Source: Diphasiastrum complanatum (taxonomy: Eukaryota > Streptophyta > Lycopodiopsida > Lycopodiales > Lycopodiaceae). From it: a stretch of 64,000 bases of DNA. Position numbers and translations under genes: made by a program. Of the stretch, positions 53,129 to 64,000 are shown piece after piece. The notes beneath the pieces were generated by a model. That model worked only from the letters and a program-made list of their open reading frames with translations, had not been told where the DNA came from and did not search any database. How positions within the stretch are numbered: position 1 is the first letter of the stretch; the number at the start of each line of letters is the position of its first letter. The stretch lies in NCBI GenBank assembly GCA_029204225.1, contig CM055092.1, positions 16,202,715 through 16,266,714 on the forward strand. The letters are read 5' to 3'.

Positions 53129-53959
53129 TTGCATGTATTTTGATTCAATTACTTGTCTAAATTGCAAATGGGAGTTTTTCAAAACAATGTTGGCATTTAT
53201 CCCATTTCTTGTTTATGCACTTACACAAAAATTACGATCTTGTTAGAATATAGTTCCCTAGTTTTTCCCTCCAAGGCCAGCCTTAAGAGTCACTTTTACG
53301 AGCAATCAATTGCTAGACATATGGCTTAAACATTTCTATTCTAAGCAAGTAAATAAGAAGGATGAAGGCCTTATTTGATACAGACACCGTGCACCTTAGC
53401 ATGAAGCTTTTGATGCACGTTTATTGTATGTGAGAAATATGAGAACTGAAATTAATGTGCGAAATTATGGGGCCTTTAAAAGAAACATGATGACAATTGC
53501 CCATTTTATGAGTTAAGAATATCAAGGTACTTTGGCTAATTTGAATCAAGTTTAAGATATTGATTGCCACCATCATATTTGAATATGAGTGAGAGAAATT
53601 ATGAAGCACCTCGTGGTCATAAACTAGAAGAAAAAACCATCAATATCAGGATCAACAAAATGGCCTACAATCTTGCAAGCTCATTGATATATTTTTTCAT
53701 TTGTGCCTTGGTTGATTATGGTGATGTTGTTATAGAAATCTAGTAAGGATTTAATTAGCATGACTTGCAACAAAATTTGCATTTATCACAAGATATAGTG
53801 TAACACCACAGTTGTGAAACACTTGTCGGAAATCAGTGGTGTAGCAAAAACGAGTTCTGACACAAGAGTAGAACTTGGTATCTCAATGGGAATCGAACAA
53901 TCGGTTCCAAGATAGAGGTCCAGAATCAAAATCTGGATGGAGATACTAGTAGTGGAAAC
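51651..53959. other. RMC1 3' UTR and intergenic sequence
   Basis: AT-rich. No clear polyadenylation site stands out. No gene or element motif is recognised apart from the (GA)n tract at 53066. Confidence 0.5.
53066..53125. repeat. (GA)n microsatellite, isolated
   Basis: Thirty GA units. The flank (cttttgcatgtattttgatt) lacks the taatgtctt LINE tail motif, so this is an ordinary microsatellite. Confidence 0.9.
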
Positions 53960-54915
53960 TTACAACGGACAGTTGTGGATCAGAAGTGTGTCAGCGTAGC
54001 AGCAAGAATCAAGATGTAATGTAGTCTGTAATAATGTGCAAATGAACAACAGTTGTGTGTGGACGAACATCCAAACCATCCTCATCAAGAGTAAGATTAC
54101 CTTGCTTGTCTCCTTGATCTCTCTTCTTCTTGTAGCACTCACTTGCAAAGTGTTATTTTATGCCACAATAGAAGCACTTGAGCTTTGATCTATCCTTCTT
54201 TTTGCCACTTGAAGAAGCATCCACTTGATCTTGCCCTTTAGACCACTTGCTTTTGGTTTTGCCCTTGAATTTGCCCTTTGTGAACATAGCATCCTCTTGA
54301 AGTGTCAATGTAGATCTACTTCTTGCTTGAAGCCTATATTCCTCATTGATCAAGATCTCTTGAAGATCCATCAAACTTGGGAAAGTCTTTTGAATAGCAA
54401 TACTTTGAACAATTTAGCATGAGCATCCAACAAGCCATTAAGAATTACTTGAATAAGCTCTCCTTCCTTAATGCTTTCATCAATGCAAGCCAACTCATCA
54501 TTCAATGCTTTCATTCTCAAAACAAAAGTACTTGGACTTTCTTCATTATTTTGAAAACAAGAAAAGATTTGCCTTCTTAGATTCAACACTCTCTTAGATT
54601 CAACACTCTAGAAGTAGACTTGGATTCATAAAGCTTCTTCAATGAATTCCAAGCTTCCAAAGATGATGTGCACTTACCAACTTCCTTGAGAAGTTCATTG
54701 GTAACATTCATCTTTATTATGTGTAGAGCCTTCTTGGCCCTCTTGTCATACCTCACTTGATTTTGTTGTGTTGCTGGTCTCTCCTCCAAACCTACAACAA
54801 TATCCAAAACATCATTCATCTCAAGAAGTGACTCCAGCCTCACTTTCCATAGTGAATAGTTACTCGAGGTAAGCCTATCATTGGCTTCCAACATGACTCC
54901 AATCGAGGTTGCCAT
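53960..54915 (-). mobile_element. gag: Copia 3 gag, degenerate
   Basis: On minus from Met at 54915: MLEANDRLTSSNYSLWKVRL, ALHIIKMNVTNELLKEVGK and LKKLYESKSTSRVLNL. After a frameshift caused by a short tandem duplication (54578-54612): QIFSCFQNNEESPSTFVLRM and NDELACIDESIKEGELIQVI. Next come a Lys-rich segment and the zinc knuckle start CFYCGIK with a stop before the His. Only the gag end of the element is present; no protease, integrase or RT follows. Confidence 0.85.
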
Positions 54916-55503
54916 GTAGCAATGAACTGATCTTCTCTTTCAACCTGTTTCAATACACAAAGCACTCCTTTGAACAACAACAAATGCTTTCAAAAGAAAT
55001 CACCAAGATTTGAAACTATCTCACAAATTCTCTTCTAGCACTTATACCAAGCAAATCAACATATAGAATCATGGAATCTTGATCAACCTATGATCTATCC
55101 TCAATCTAATGACTTTTGCCACTTCCTAAGATTGAAACACACTCAAATGAAGTCCAGCAAGCTCACTATCTAGAGATCCAATCAAAATTAGGGTTTTGAC
55201 AAAATCACAAAAAATTGACTATTCCAAATCTACATGCAGATGTTGAAAATTTGATATGCAATTTATAAGCCATCACTTATGCTGGTCAAATGATCCAAAA
55301 TCGACCAAATCCAGTATGTGAATTCAAAAATCAGAACTAATCAAATTCATAAACCTATATAGGGTTTTGATTTACAAAAGATCCAATCTACAAAAGCAAA
55401 AAACTCGATTTTGGTTTTGAATCCTCTCTAGCATGCTCTAGACTTGATATCTTCACCAAATTTTTGATAGATCTGATTTCCTCCTTCATAACCTGAAACA
55501 CAA

Positions 55504-55515
55504 GCTCTGATACCA
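55504..55515 (-). promoter_or_regulatory. Primer-binding site of copia 3
   Basis: On minus TGGTATCAGAGC, complementary to initiator tRNA-Met, two bases from the LTR end. Confidence 0.92.
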
Positions 55516-55517
55516 TG

Positions 55518-56027
55518 TGAAAGATTTCAGATCATTATGATCCAATCTACTTGAATGATCTTTGGTCAGAAAGAGAAATACACTACCAATTTCACCAATG
55601 TAGAAAAATCAGCATCTACACAAAATGAGATGCAAACACTAATAGAACTTGATCAAACTTGAATGAAATGATAAAGTACTGTTGCTGTCAGTACAAAACC
55701 AGCAAGCTATTGTATTTCACACGTGTGGATCCAAAAATAACAAATATAGATCATTCTACATAGAGAATTGCAAGCAATCACCAAGATAGTGCACCAATGG
55801 ATAGTAGAACCCAAGATAACCATGTATAAGCATGAAATGAGATAGAGAAGAGAGAAGGTAGCTCTCTCCATGATTTACATCCTTTTATAATAGGTCCAAA
55901 CCCTATTTGGCCACTAGGCTTTCCTACCAAAATGCTAACCCTACTAATTTTGGGTCTAGATTCAATGTACTCAACTATTCAAATTTGAATCTACTCAAAC
56001 TCGCATTCTAAATTTCCCACACTTTCA
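55518..56027 (-). repeat. 5' LTR of copia 3
   Basis: A 510-base segment bounded by TGAAAG and CTTTCA, perfect six-base terminal inverted repeats obeying the TG..CA rule. It lies directly next to the primer site. The bases beyond it (aaaag, 56028-56032) would be the target duplication, but the other element end is missing. Confidence 0.8.
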
Positions 56028-57567
56028 AAAAGTGTTTATTAAAATGACATTTAGACTAAGGAAGTTTGAAAAGTCAATCTCTAAGTCCAAAACAAGTTTT
56101 GGCCTCAATATGTCAAATATGAAAATATAGCAAAATGTGATGAAACTAGTTGAATCTTTCACGAGATCTGCCCGATCTGGTGATGGAATGAAAATCGTTT
56201 GCACAAATGCATCATCAGACAACGGTTGGTTGCCCTCGAGAACCTTTGATGGCGAAATAGATGGTGTGGGAGGAACAAAAGTGAAAACAGGGGTGAGGAC
56301 AATTTGTCCAAACGAGAGAATGGGTGGAACAGAGGGAACTGGAGTGTGGTGTGGAGTACGGAAGACGAAGATGGAGCGGAAGTGGTCTGGCATGGCGTTG
56401 AAAAGTTGATGACTTACATCCATGCCAGAGTGTTCGGAGACAACTGAGAGTCAAAAGGGCTGAATTGGAGAAGGAGAGTGGTGGAAACAGGAGTAATGGA
56501 GGATGCGATAGTAATGGAAGGGGTGGTGAAAGATGGAACAGAGAGAGAAGTAGTATCGATGGAGGAGATGGGTATGGAAACAGAAGCAGTAGTCGTGGGT
56601 GGAACAGAAAGAAGAAGAGCGGCTACAAAAACGAGAGGAGGGGGCTGTACAGAAGAGGAAGTGATAGTGGTAGATGCTGGAGCCATTGTTGGTCTGGTGG
56701 TGGTGGTGCGATGTCTGGTGATAGGTGGAGATGAGGAGGAAGGGACAGCGCCACGCATTCTTTTGCTGGCCGTCGTGTCAGTAACTGCAGGTTGGGCAGA
56801 TGTGGAAGCGAAAGATGGAGGATAGAGGTTAGTATGTGGCACGATGGATGATAGAAGGCTGGAACGACGGAAACCGAGCACTTTTGCCTCGGGAAGTGCA
56901 CAGGCAAAGTTACAAAGCAGGGGGCCTACTGCGATACACTTACGTGTGTTGGGTTTGATGGAGATTGTTAGTTTGTGGATGAGGAAGGCATGTCAGTCGT
57001 ATGGCACAACCGTGGGGCCAAGGAATCCAGAAAGGACTCTACAATCTGACTCAACAACGTGGACTGTATTATGTCCTTGCAAAATGTTGAAACAACCAAA
57101 AAGTTGTTCAACAGATGCGTAGCCGCCTGTATGACTGGTTCCATGATAGCCTCTATCAGGTACCCATTGTTAGTTTGGATCAGAATCTCGGGTGCAGTCT
57201 GGGTGACGAAAGGTTTGATCAGGACTTTTGCCTGTCGATGGGAGATGGGCTGGCGGTCACTGGATATAATGCCGACAATGACCATCGAGTCTGCGTTAAC
57301 CTGTACCTTGTACATGGTACCCTGGTACATAAAGTGGAAACGTGACTTCGGCGCGTCCCAGGTGGCGTAAGCGTGAAGGGAGAGGCCCATGTTAATGTCA
57401 GAGTTGAAAAGCACCAATTAAAAACCCATTGCTTCAAGAAGTGAACCCGCAATTTGAAGCCATGGTTTAATAAGGGCTTCAGAAGGCAAGGGCCAAATGA
57501 GTGGTTGATGGTATTTCTCATTGGATCACCTATTTGGTGCCAGAGTCATCAGAAGAGGAGGAGGCCA
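56028..57567 (-). pseudogene. Degenerate ORF of unknown family
   Basis: On minus an ATG at 57567 (MASSSSDDSGTK, then a stop) leads through PLPSEALIKPWLQIAGSLLE to an open stretch at 57417-56968 (SRFHFMYQGTMYKVQVNADS, MVIVGIISSDRQPISHRQAK, VLIKPFVTQTAPEILIQTNN). A Ser/Thr/Pro-rich region follows (56881-56414), then a segment to 56140 (FRSIFVFRTPHHTPVPSVPP). Several stops or frameshifts interrupt it. Size, low-complexity tail and setting suggest a retroelement-associated or captured protein, but I recognise no domain. Confidence 0.35.
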
Positions 57568-58724
57568 TGTTAACAGTGATAGTTAAAGTGCGAAAAAGTA
57601 GGAAAAACGATGGAAAAGATAAAAAGAGGTGGGAACAAAAAAAATAGTGAATAACAAGTGTTGGATGGTAGGAACAACAGTTCAGAGCACAAATCTGGAT
57701 TCAGAGTATGCAGATGATGGCTTGTATGAAGTTTGGTCGCATTCAGAGAACTTGGAAAATTCGGTCGAAAATTGAGTAGAGCTTCGCCAGGAAAGGTGAC
57801 AAATGACTCGAATTCAGCCCTTATATAGCAGAAATTAGAGTGTGTAATTGGTGAAATCCACTTTCCCTTGCTCAATTCCACCCAAATTTTAGTAGGAACC
57901 TTCTTCACAAAATTCAAAAACCTCAGAGAAGTCTACGAGAATTCAGAAGGTGATTTGGCTGCCCTACGAAGATTCTGCAAGGTTTTGACAGTCTGCGAGG
58001 GTTCAATCCTTGCAGGGAGTGAATGCTCACACAACTTGCTCCTATGTTAGATATTCACGATCAAACCATGTAGACAGGCTAATTTCACTATTTTGATTCC
58101 ATTTATGTCCCTTGCGAAGGTTGGTTTGATGATCTTGATGCTCTGCGAAGGTTCTAAAGATTCTGCTTCTAGGAACCCTCGCATACACTAAAAAATGATA
58201 TTTTTTCCATCAGTATCTGTCACAAAGATTTTCATGGATGCATCTGGATCAAATCTAGTGACTGTCCAAGTTTCAAGAGCTATCTCCCAGGGGATCTCCA
58301 AAAATCATGAAAAAAGTGCTCTTTTAGTGTGTTTTTTGACGAGATCTTGAGATTATCTGATTTTTAACTTTTGCAAACTGGTACTCTGCTTCATCCATGT
58401 TAGATCTAACTGTTATGAACTCTCTAGAAGTTTTGATAGATATTTGGTAGCAAATCCATCAATTTTGAGTGAATTTTGCCCTTATTTTGCCATAGTTACT
58501 AAGATCGAGGTCTCTGATCTACAATTTGGGGGGCTTATTGGTGTAATCTGATGATTAGCTTCCCTCTTGATCCTATTTGGATTTTGATGGATTTCCCCCA
58601 ATCTTGTCCAGTCTGGCTGAATCTTGATGGATCTAGCTTGATATGGCTTGACCTTCCTAGATCTAGTTGTGATGGCCGAGCAGAATAGCTTTCCGTAACA
58701 TGCCACCACCAACCTGGACCTGCC
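57568..58724. other. Unassigned sequence with CTGCGAAGGTT repeats
   Basis: Variants of ctgcgaaggtt or ctgcgagggtt recur near 57966-58015 and 58108-58180. It may include the 3' LTR of the gypsy element to its right, but I cannot define LTR ends. Confidence 0.4.
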
Positions 58725-59947
58725 TCACTGCGGTGGCCAGTACTTGTGCAACCGGCTACTGTTGATGGGTGTGTCAAACGGTGTCCCATCTAGCTTCTCC
58801 AGATTCACGGCTCCATGATTAAGAATTTCTTTGATCCGATAAGGATCTTCGCCTGTGAATTTTAATTTTCTCTTGATCGCCTTGGTTTTATGCATCAAGA
58901 CTAGATCTCCGAAACAAAGATCCTTCTTTTGTAACCTGTGATCGTGCCATGCTTTGCATCTTTCCTTTTCAGTTGCCAATGCATGCACAGCTAGCAAGTG
59001 TGTTTCACAAAGCTTATGCAGAGCTTCGTGGCATAATTGTAGAGATTTGGATTCATCAAGGCATTGTGTTGTGGCAATCCTTAATGAAGGGACTAAAAAC
59101 TCTACTGGCATTACAACATCCTGACCATATACCAATTGGAAGGGTGTTTGATCAGTGCTTCCCTTATATGTTGTCATGAATGCCCACAAAGCAGCATGCA
59201 ACTTGTGCTCCCAATCTGATCTGCTAGCTTCAATTGTTTTCGTGAGCACGCTACACAAGATCTTATCGGATGACGCTGTTTGCCATTACCGCGAGGGTAA
59301 TAAGGCTTACTGGTTCTATGGATCACGAAGAATTCTTCCAATAGGACCTTGATGGTCTCATTGATGACATGACTCCCGCGATCACTGACTATCTCCACCG
59401 GGCATCCAAAGTGCACAATGATATTTTCATAGAGGAACTTGGCAGTGGTCCTAGCATTAGCTACTCTTACTGCCTTGGCTTCGACCCACTTGGTGAGATA
59501 GTCGGTGACCACGATTATGTTTCGAGCCTGGGTACTTCTTGTTGCAGGGTGAAACGGACCAATGTAATCCAATCCCCACTTTTCGAATGGTGCTTGGGCT
59601 AAGACCGGGTGCAGTAGGTAATAATTCAATCTCGTTGGTCTCCTTTCCCTTTGGCACATGTCGCACTTCCTCGGGTATTCCTCCGTATCCTTATGAATCG
59701 TTGGCCACCAACATCCTGATTGCAAGATCTTGCGAACTGTAATGTTGGATGCAAAATGGCCTCCACCCATGCCTTCATATGAAAGCAAAACGATCTGGAT
59801 GGCCTCATGAGGAAGAATACACCACCGTAGAATCCCATCTGGTCCTCTTCGGTATAATTGGTCGACAATCAGCTGATAAGGTCTAGCTTTCAAGATCGAT
59901 TTCCACTGATCCACCTTTGGTAGTGAATTGTCTAGTTGGCCCCGCAT
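58725..59947 (-). mobile_element. pol: Gypsy 4 integrase, frameshifted
   Basis: On minus, 59947-59174 reads QLYRRGPDGILRWCILPHEA, the zinc-binding region (CDMCQRERRPTR), KWGLDYIGPFHPATRSTQAR, DYLTKWVEAKAVRVANARTT and EIVSDRGSHVINE. It then goes off frame at the third catalytic residue (PYYPRGNGK). 59258-58725 continues in another frame with DWEHKLHAALWAFMTTYKG, QTPFQLVYGQDVVMPVEFLV and FTGEDPYRIKEILNHGAVNL. No chromodomain follows. Gypsy-like, of a different lineage from the two chromoviruses. Confidence 0.87.
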
Positions 59948-59988
59948 TAGATATTCGACTATGTCGACAGCCCACTCCGATACTGTGT

Positions 59989-61058
59989 TTACGCATACTT
60001 CAATGCATCCGTATGCACATGAAACTCAATGGACCAATTAGGTGTACGTAGGATTGGTGCTGAAACCAATGCATCTTTAAGCTTTTGGAAAGCCTTTAGG
60101 GATTCCTCGTTCCAATTTGGATCCGTTGTGAGTTTGTAAATTGGTCGTGCTAACTCCGCAAAATCTAAAATAAAAATCCTGTAATAGTTAGCATGACCCA
60201 TAAAGATGTAAACCTTGTGGATCGTTCTTGGTGGTGGTAGATGAACAATGATCCTGATTTTTTATAGGTCCGTGGCAATCTCGTGTCTTGACACTATATG
60301 GCCGAGAATCAAGCCATGTGTAACCCAAAATTGACATTTTTCTGGATTTAGGAAGATCTGGAATTTGCGACATTTTTGTAGCACCTTCTCCAAATTGGAT
60401 AAGTGTTCTAAGTCTGGTCCATGCACCCATAGATCATCCAAGAAAATTTCCAAAAATTTCTGCAAATACTCTTTGAATGCCGCCTGCATGACTCACTGGA
60501 AAGTGTTTGGGGCATTGCAAAGTTCGAATGACATCACCTTATAGGCATAGGTTCCCCATTTCGTGGCAAATGTTGTCTTATGCTGGTCTTGGGGTGCTAT
60601 CTCACCTGCCTATAACCGCTGAAGCCATCTAAAAAACTGTAGGCTTCGGCTCTAGCTACTCTGTCAAGGACACTTTTCATAAAGGGTAAAGAAAAATGAT
60701 CCTTTTTGGTGACTGCATTTAGCGCCTTCAGATTCACACAGATTGGCATTTTGCCATTCTTCTTGGGTACTATAACTATCGGCAATACCCACTCCATGTG
60801 CTCGATTTCATAAATGAAATTTGTGTCTAACAGCTTCTACAATTCCTGCTTGATCAGCTCCGTGTAGTTCGGGTTGCAGCGGTAATATTGACTCACCTTG
60901 GGGACTGCTCCATCCACCAAGGGTATGGTGTGTTGGACTACTGTTGGTGGAATGCCCTTCAGATCACTGTAATTCCAAGCGAAATAGTCCTTGTACTTCA
61001 CCAACAATGATCGTAGCCTTTTGAATTGTGTGGGCGTTAACTGCTCTCCCACATGCAC
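59989..61058 (-). mobile_element. pol: Gypsy 4 reverse transcriptase, broken
   Basis: On minus: LLVKYKDYFAWNYSDLKGIP (61058-60837), EWVLPIVIVPKKNGKMPICV and AYSFLDGFSGYRQVR (60797-60597), the catalytic EIFLDDLWVHGPDLEHLSN (FLDD) and GLILGHIVSRHEIATD (60489-60262), then HANYYRIFILDFAELARPIY and WSIEFHVHTDALKYA (60201-59989). Stops separate these blocks. The RNase H domain is only a stub before the integrase begins. Confidence 0.87.
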
Positions 61059-61149
61059 TATCTTTTCTTCTTTACCTAGCTCGACAAGGTCCGTTGGTTG
61101 TGTTCGTGCAAGTCCCTCGAAGAGTTGTTCTGTTGGCGTCTAACTTTGA

Positions 61150-62001
61150 TCAGTTTCTCTCCATCATATTGATCTTAGCCCAATTGGTCATCTTTTGGTT
61201 CTCCATCATCTGAGTAGAGGATGACGTTGTATCCGAGTTCATCCTGATTGACTTCAAGGAATCCAACACCTTCTTTTTGTCTTTTTTTATCATATTGGTG
61301 GATTTGTCCTTGTTGTCTTTCTTCGAAACTGCTGTGACATTCGCCTCGTTGTTGTGAATATCAACATCCACTGTAGCTATAGCTTCTTCGGGTAGATTAC
61401 TCCATCGGATCACCTGGTTGTAGCATTGTTTCAACTGGTTCTTCTTGTTCGCAGGTGCCCTTGGTGGATCCTTGAAACTTTTGCCATAGCAGATTTTTGT
61501 GGCGGTTGAACTGGTACTTTTTTTAATTCCATAACGATCTGGGTCCATGTGCTGTAGGACCTACTCATCAATCTCCTTATTGTAAGTCAAAGCATGTTGC
61601 CAAGGAACTAAATCATCGTCCAATAGGTTCTCAATAGGTTCCGCTGACAGCCATGCTACGTTTATCATATTCACCCCAAATGTAATTGGTGTATCCATGG
61701 TGTAACACTTGGGTGAAGATGTGCTAGGTTCAGGATCTGATTTGTATTGACATGCTTGGCAGTCAATCGTTGCTAATGCATTTGTCCATCTCATGACATT
61801 CGTTTCTGAATCGTAGTGACCACCCTTGGCTTGCCTTGGGCGATCTATAGTGTGATCTGTCGTGGATGATCCGTCATCAGCCTTGGGTGCAATAGGTTTC
61901 ACCGCCCATGTGGTTGAATCGACCTTTACAACCTGCTCTCTATTCTCAAAGGTGGTTTTCCCATACTCCAGTTGTGTACTACTTGCACAGTTCTCAACCA
62001 T
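61150..62001 (-). mobile_element. pol: Gypsy 4 PR-RT linker region
   Basis: Two open stretches (62001-61561 and 61548-61150). The first has an acidic, polar composition with DTPITFGVNMINVAWLSAEP. The second is Lys/Asp-rich with KKDNKDKSTNMIKKDKKKV. They lie between the protease and RT of the same element and carry no recognised domain. Confidence 0.6.
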
Positions 62002-62570
62002 GGTCTTCCCAATAAAACACGGTATGCAGTTGGAGATTCAGGTATATCCATTATTACAAAGGTGATCACAAACTGCATGCCCACTATTTTTACAGGGATA
62101 TCAACAACCACACCCTTCGGTTTTACATAGGATTGATCCACTAGCTTGATGGCGAATCTTGATGGCTTCAACCCTTGTAAACCCCACTTTTGATATAAAG
62201 TAGTGGAGATCAAATTGATACCTGATCCTCCATCTACTACTATTGCCCCATCCTCGAATCTCTTGTGTTTGATTGGCAGGGTGATGTTGTGTTCCTCGCT
62301 TTGCCACGCTGCCTCGATGTGGAGGACGTTACTAGTCTCTTTGTAGCTCGTACAATATATGGGCTCAGGCGCTACTGGTTCTGCGTCCACTTTGGCCCAT
62401 TCAGCCAAAAGGCTTTTAGCTTGTGGCGCAATCCGCAGTAATTTTCTGAGGTGTAAACTAACACGGCTCGCCAGTAAGCTTGTGAGCCTTTCAATGTGTG
62501 GTTCCTCGGGCTCCACCATGTGAAAAGGTGGTTCATGACGATTCAACCGATCGTTCTGATTACTGCGCAA
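61926..62570 (-). mobile_element. pol: Gypsy 4 aspartic protease
   Basis: On minus: FEDGAIVVDGGSGINLISTT (VDGGSG in place of the usual VDSGA), AIKLVDQSYVKPKGVVVDIP and YRVLLGRPWLRTVQVVHNWS. These are the conserved blocks of retropepsin-like proteases in gypsy polyproteins. Confidence 0.82.
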
Positions 62571-62675
62571 TGGTGAGCCCGTTTGTCATTCTCGTTCGCC
62601 ATCAGCAAGAAGAGGTTCCATAGGGTTGTTCCTTTCTTGTTCTTTTTCCTTCGCTTGTGCTCTCTGTACCCAGTG

Positions 62676-64000
62676 TCATATCTTCTGGTACTGTCTCATT
62701 TCTTCCCTCACATTCGGATACGACATTGAAGTTAAGGGTTGGTCATCAGTGATTGATGGTGGTGGTGAGAGGGCCACTTCCTTCCTCTTCTGTGTTCGCG
62801 TAACGGCTAACACAAGGGCATAGAATTCTTGCCTTTTCGATGGCATCCCCTCTGGGACTGCTGCCTGTTGTATTGCAATGAAGTTCAATGGTGCGCTGGT
62901 CCCAGGTCTCAATGGACGAGTCTTGTAGCAATGTCCATAACCGCATTCTCAGTAGAAGGATGTATAATGTCCATTGTAAGGACATTCTACAATTGTGTCC
63001 TTCGCCACATCTGTAGCAGCCATAATTTCTTCTGCCTTGACGCTGAGTTTGAGCTGCATAGGTCGCAATATATTCATTTATGACAGGATCCATAAATGGT
63101 TCATCCGATCCATACCATTGCTGCTACTCAGGTTGAGGTGGTACTGGCATTTCTGGTTCTGCTGTTGTCAAGTTTACGTGGGCCACTTGTTGATTGGCTG
63201 ACACCGGTGGTGCAGGTAAGGCCATACGATGTTGATGATTCAGTGTGTCGTACCTCAGTGCCGCATTTGGTGCCCCTTGATGATATGGATAAGAAGTCTG
63301 ATAAGGACTCCTCTTCTGTTGAACAATCCGGGGTTAAATGGGAAAAATGTCGTATCGTGCGATGTTGCATTGCACAAATGGAAAAATCTATATATCAGTC
63401 TTAGATTTTGCTTTAGGACTGGACACTTATTTGCTGTATGGTTTTGTGTGCATACTGAACAACATACATTCTCACGTCGGAGATACTGTAGCTGGTTTGG
63501 TTCCGGTAGATCTGGTTTGGTTCCGGTAGATGTGGCGTTGCTGCTACAGCTCCTTGCAAGGCTTTCAGTTTTTTTATCAAACTACGTCGTAAGCTGTTCC
63601 ATCTGCTGTTTGTGTAATTTTGTCATCTGATCCAACAGCAGTTATGTGGATAGAGTGGAAGCATTTGACGATGATGATGCTATCGACGAAGTAGGAGTAT
63701 GGGTGGATGGATATTCATCGTCTGATCCCTCATCCTCTTCCATGATGGCATCCTCCATAGCTTCTTGCATAGTAGTGTACTGCTCCCGTCATTTCAGTTC
63801 TCTTCTGATGCTCCGTGGTGGTCCTGCTAGGAACCACATGATCACCGCATGATTGGGAGTTAGGACTGGATTGCACTCGGATCGTAGATGTTTGACCCAT
63901 TCAATATAGTCCCTAACCCTTTTTCTTTTTCCCATCTTGACCTTGTTGAGCAGGAGAAACGAGTCTTCTAGAAAGTTCCTTGGTTTAAAGCGCGTGATGA
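62676..64000 (-). mobile_element. gag: Gypsy 4 gag, runs off the window edge
   Basis: Minus-strand pieces from the right edge: EDSFLLLNKVKMGKRKRVRD and YIEWVKHLRSECNPVLTPNH (about 63860-63980). A zinc knuckle CSVCTQNHTANKC (CX2CX3HX4C, about 63430-63470) and a second one, CYRCGEGH, broken by a small deletion before its last Cys (about 62990-63030), follow. Multiple stops are present. The N-terminus and 5' LTR would lie beyond base 64000. Confidence 0.75.

Overview
This is a land-plant nuclear window from a large, repeat-rich genome. Evidence: plant-type spliced genes with canonical GT..AG introns, Ty1/copia elements primed by initiator-Met tRNA, chromodomain-bearing Ty3/gypsy elements (chromoviruses), non-LTR LINEs and a hAT transposon. 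Introns of 8 to 15 kb packed with nested retroelements suggest a fern or gymnosperm, but no species can be named from sequence alone. || Host genes. I reconstruct two intact genes, both on +. (1) A 58-residue twin-CX9C protein resembling the complex I assembly factor NDUFAF8: exons 3914-3970, 8418-8519, 8699-8716. (2) An 825-residue homologue of RMC1/C18orf8/Mic1 (regulator of the MON1-CCZ1 Rab7 activator): eleven exons, 8729-8917 to 51474-51650, with every junction in phase. The stop of the first gene lies 12 bases before the first start of the second, with no splice acceptor between them. They appear to share one exon (8699-8917), so the locus looks dicistronic: one 48-kb transcription unit for a mitochondrial and an endolysosomal protein. 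|| Layout. 0.3-3.1 kb: two head-to-tail 5'-truncated LINEs, then a broken exon-like ORF (3135-3517, -). 3.7-8.7 kb: NDUFAF8-like gene. 8.7-51.65 kb: RMC1. Intron 1 (15.5 kb) holds a gypsy protease remnant, a copia element whose 3' half is inverted, a collapsed chromovirus, a LINE reverse transcriptase and a copia deletion derivative. Intron 5 (7.7 kb) holds a second chromovirus and a stack of LINE 3' ends. Intron 7 (8.1 kb) holds a hAT element. Introns 9 and 10 hold LINE and LTR fragments. 51.65-64 kb is intergenic: a copia LTR-gag fragment, an unrecognised degenerate ORF, and a decayed gypsy gag-pol running off the right edge. || Main signals. The dicistronic pair is the strongest. Second is a LINE family whose copies end in (TC)n, preceded by a 3' stem-loop with compensatory changes. 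In several cases the next copy begins exactly where the previous copy's (TC)n tail stops, which suggests insertion targeted to TC/GA microsatellites. All calls rest on reading the sequence and on family knowledge; no database search was possible.
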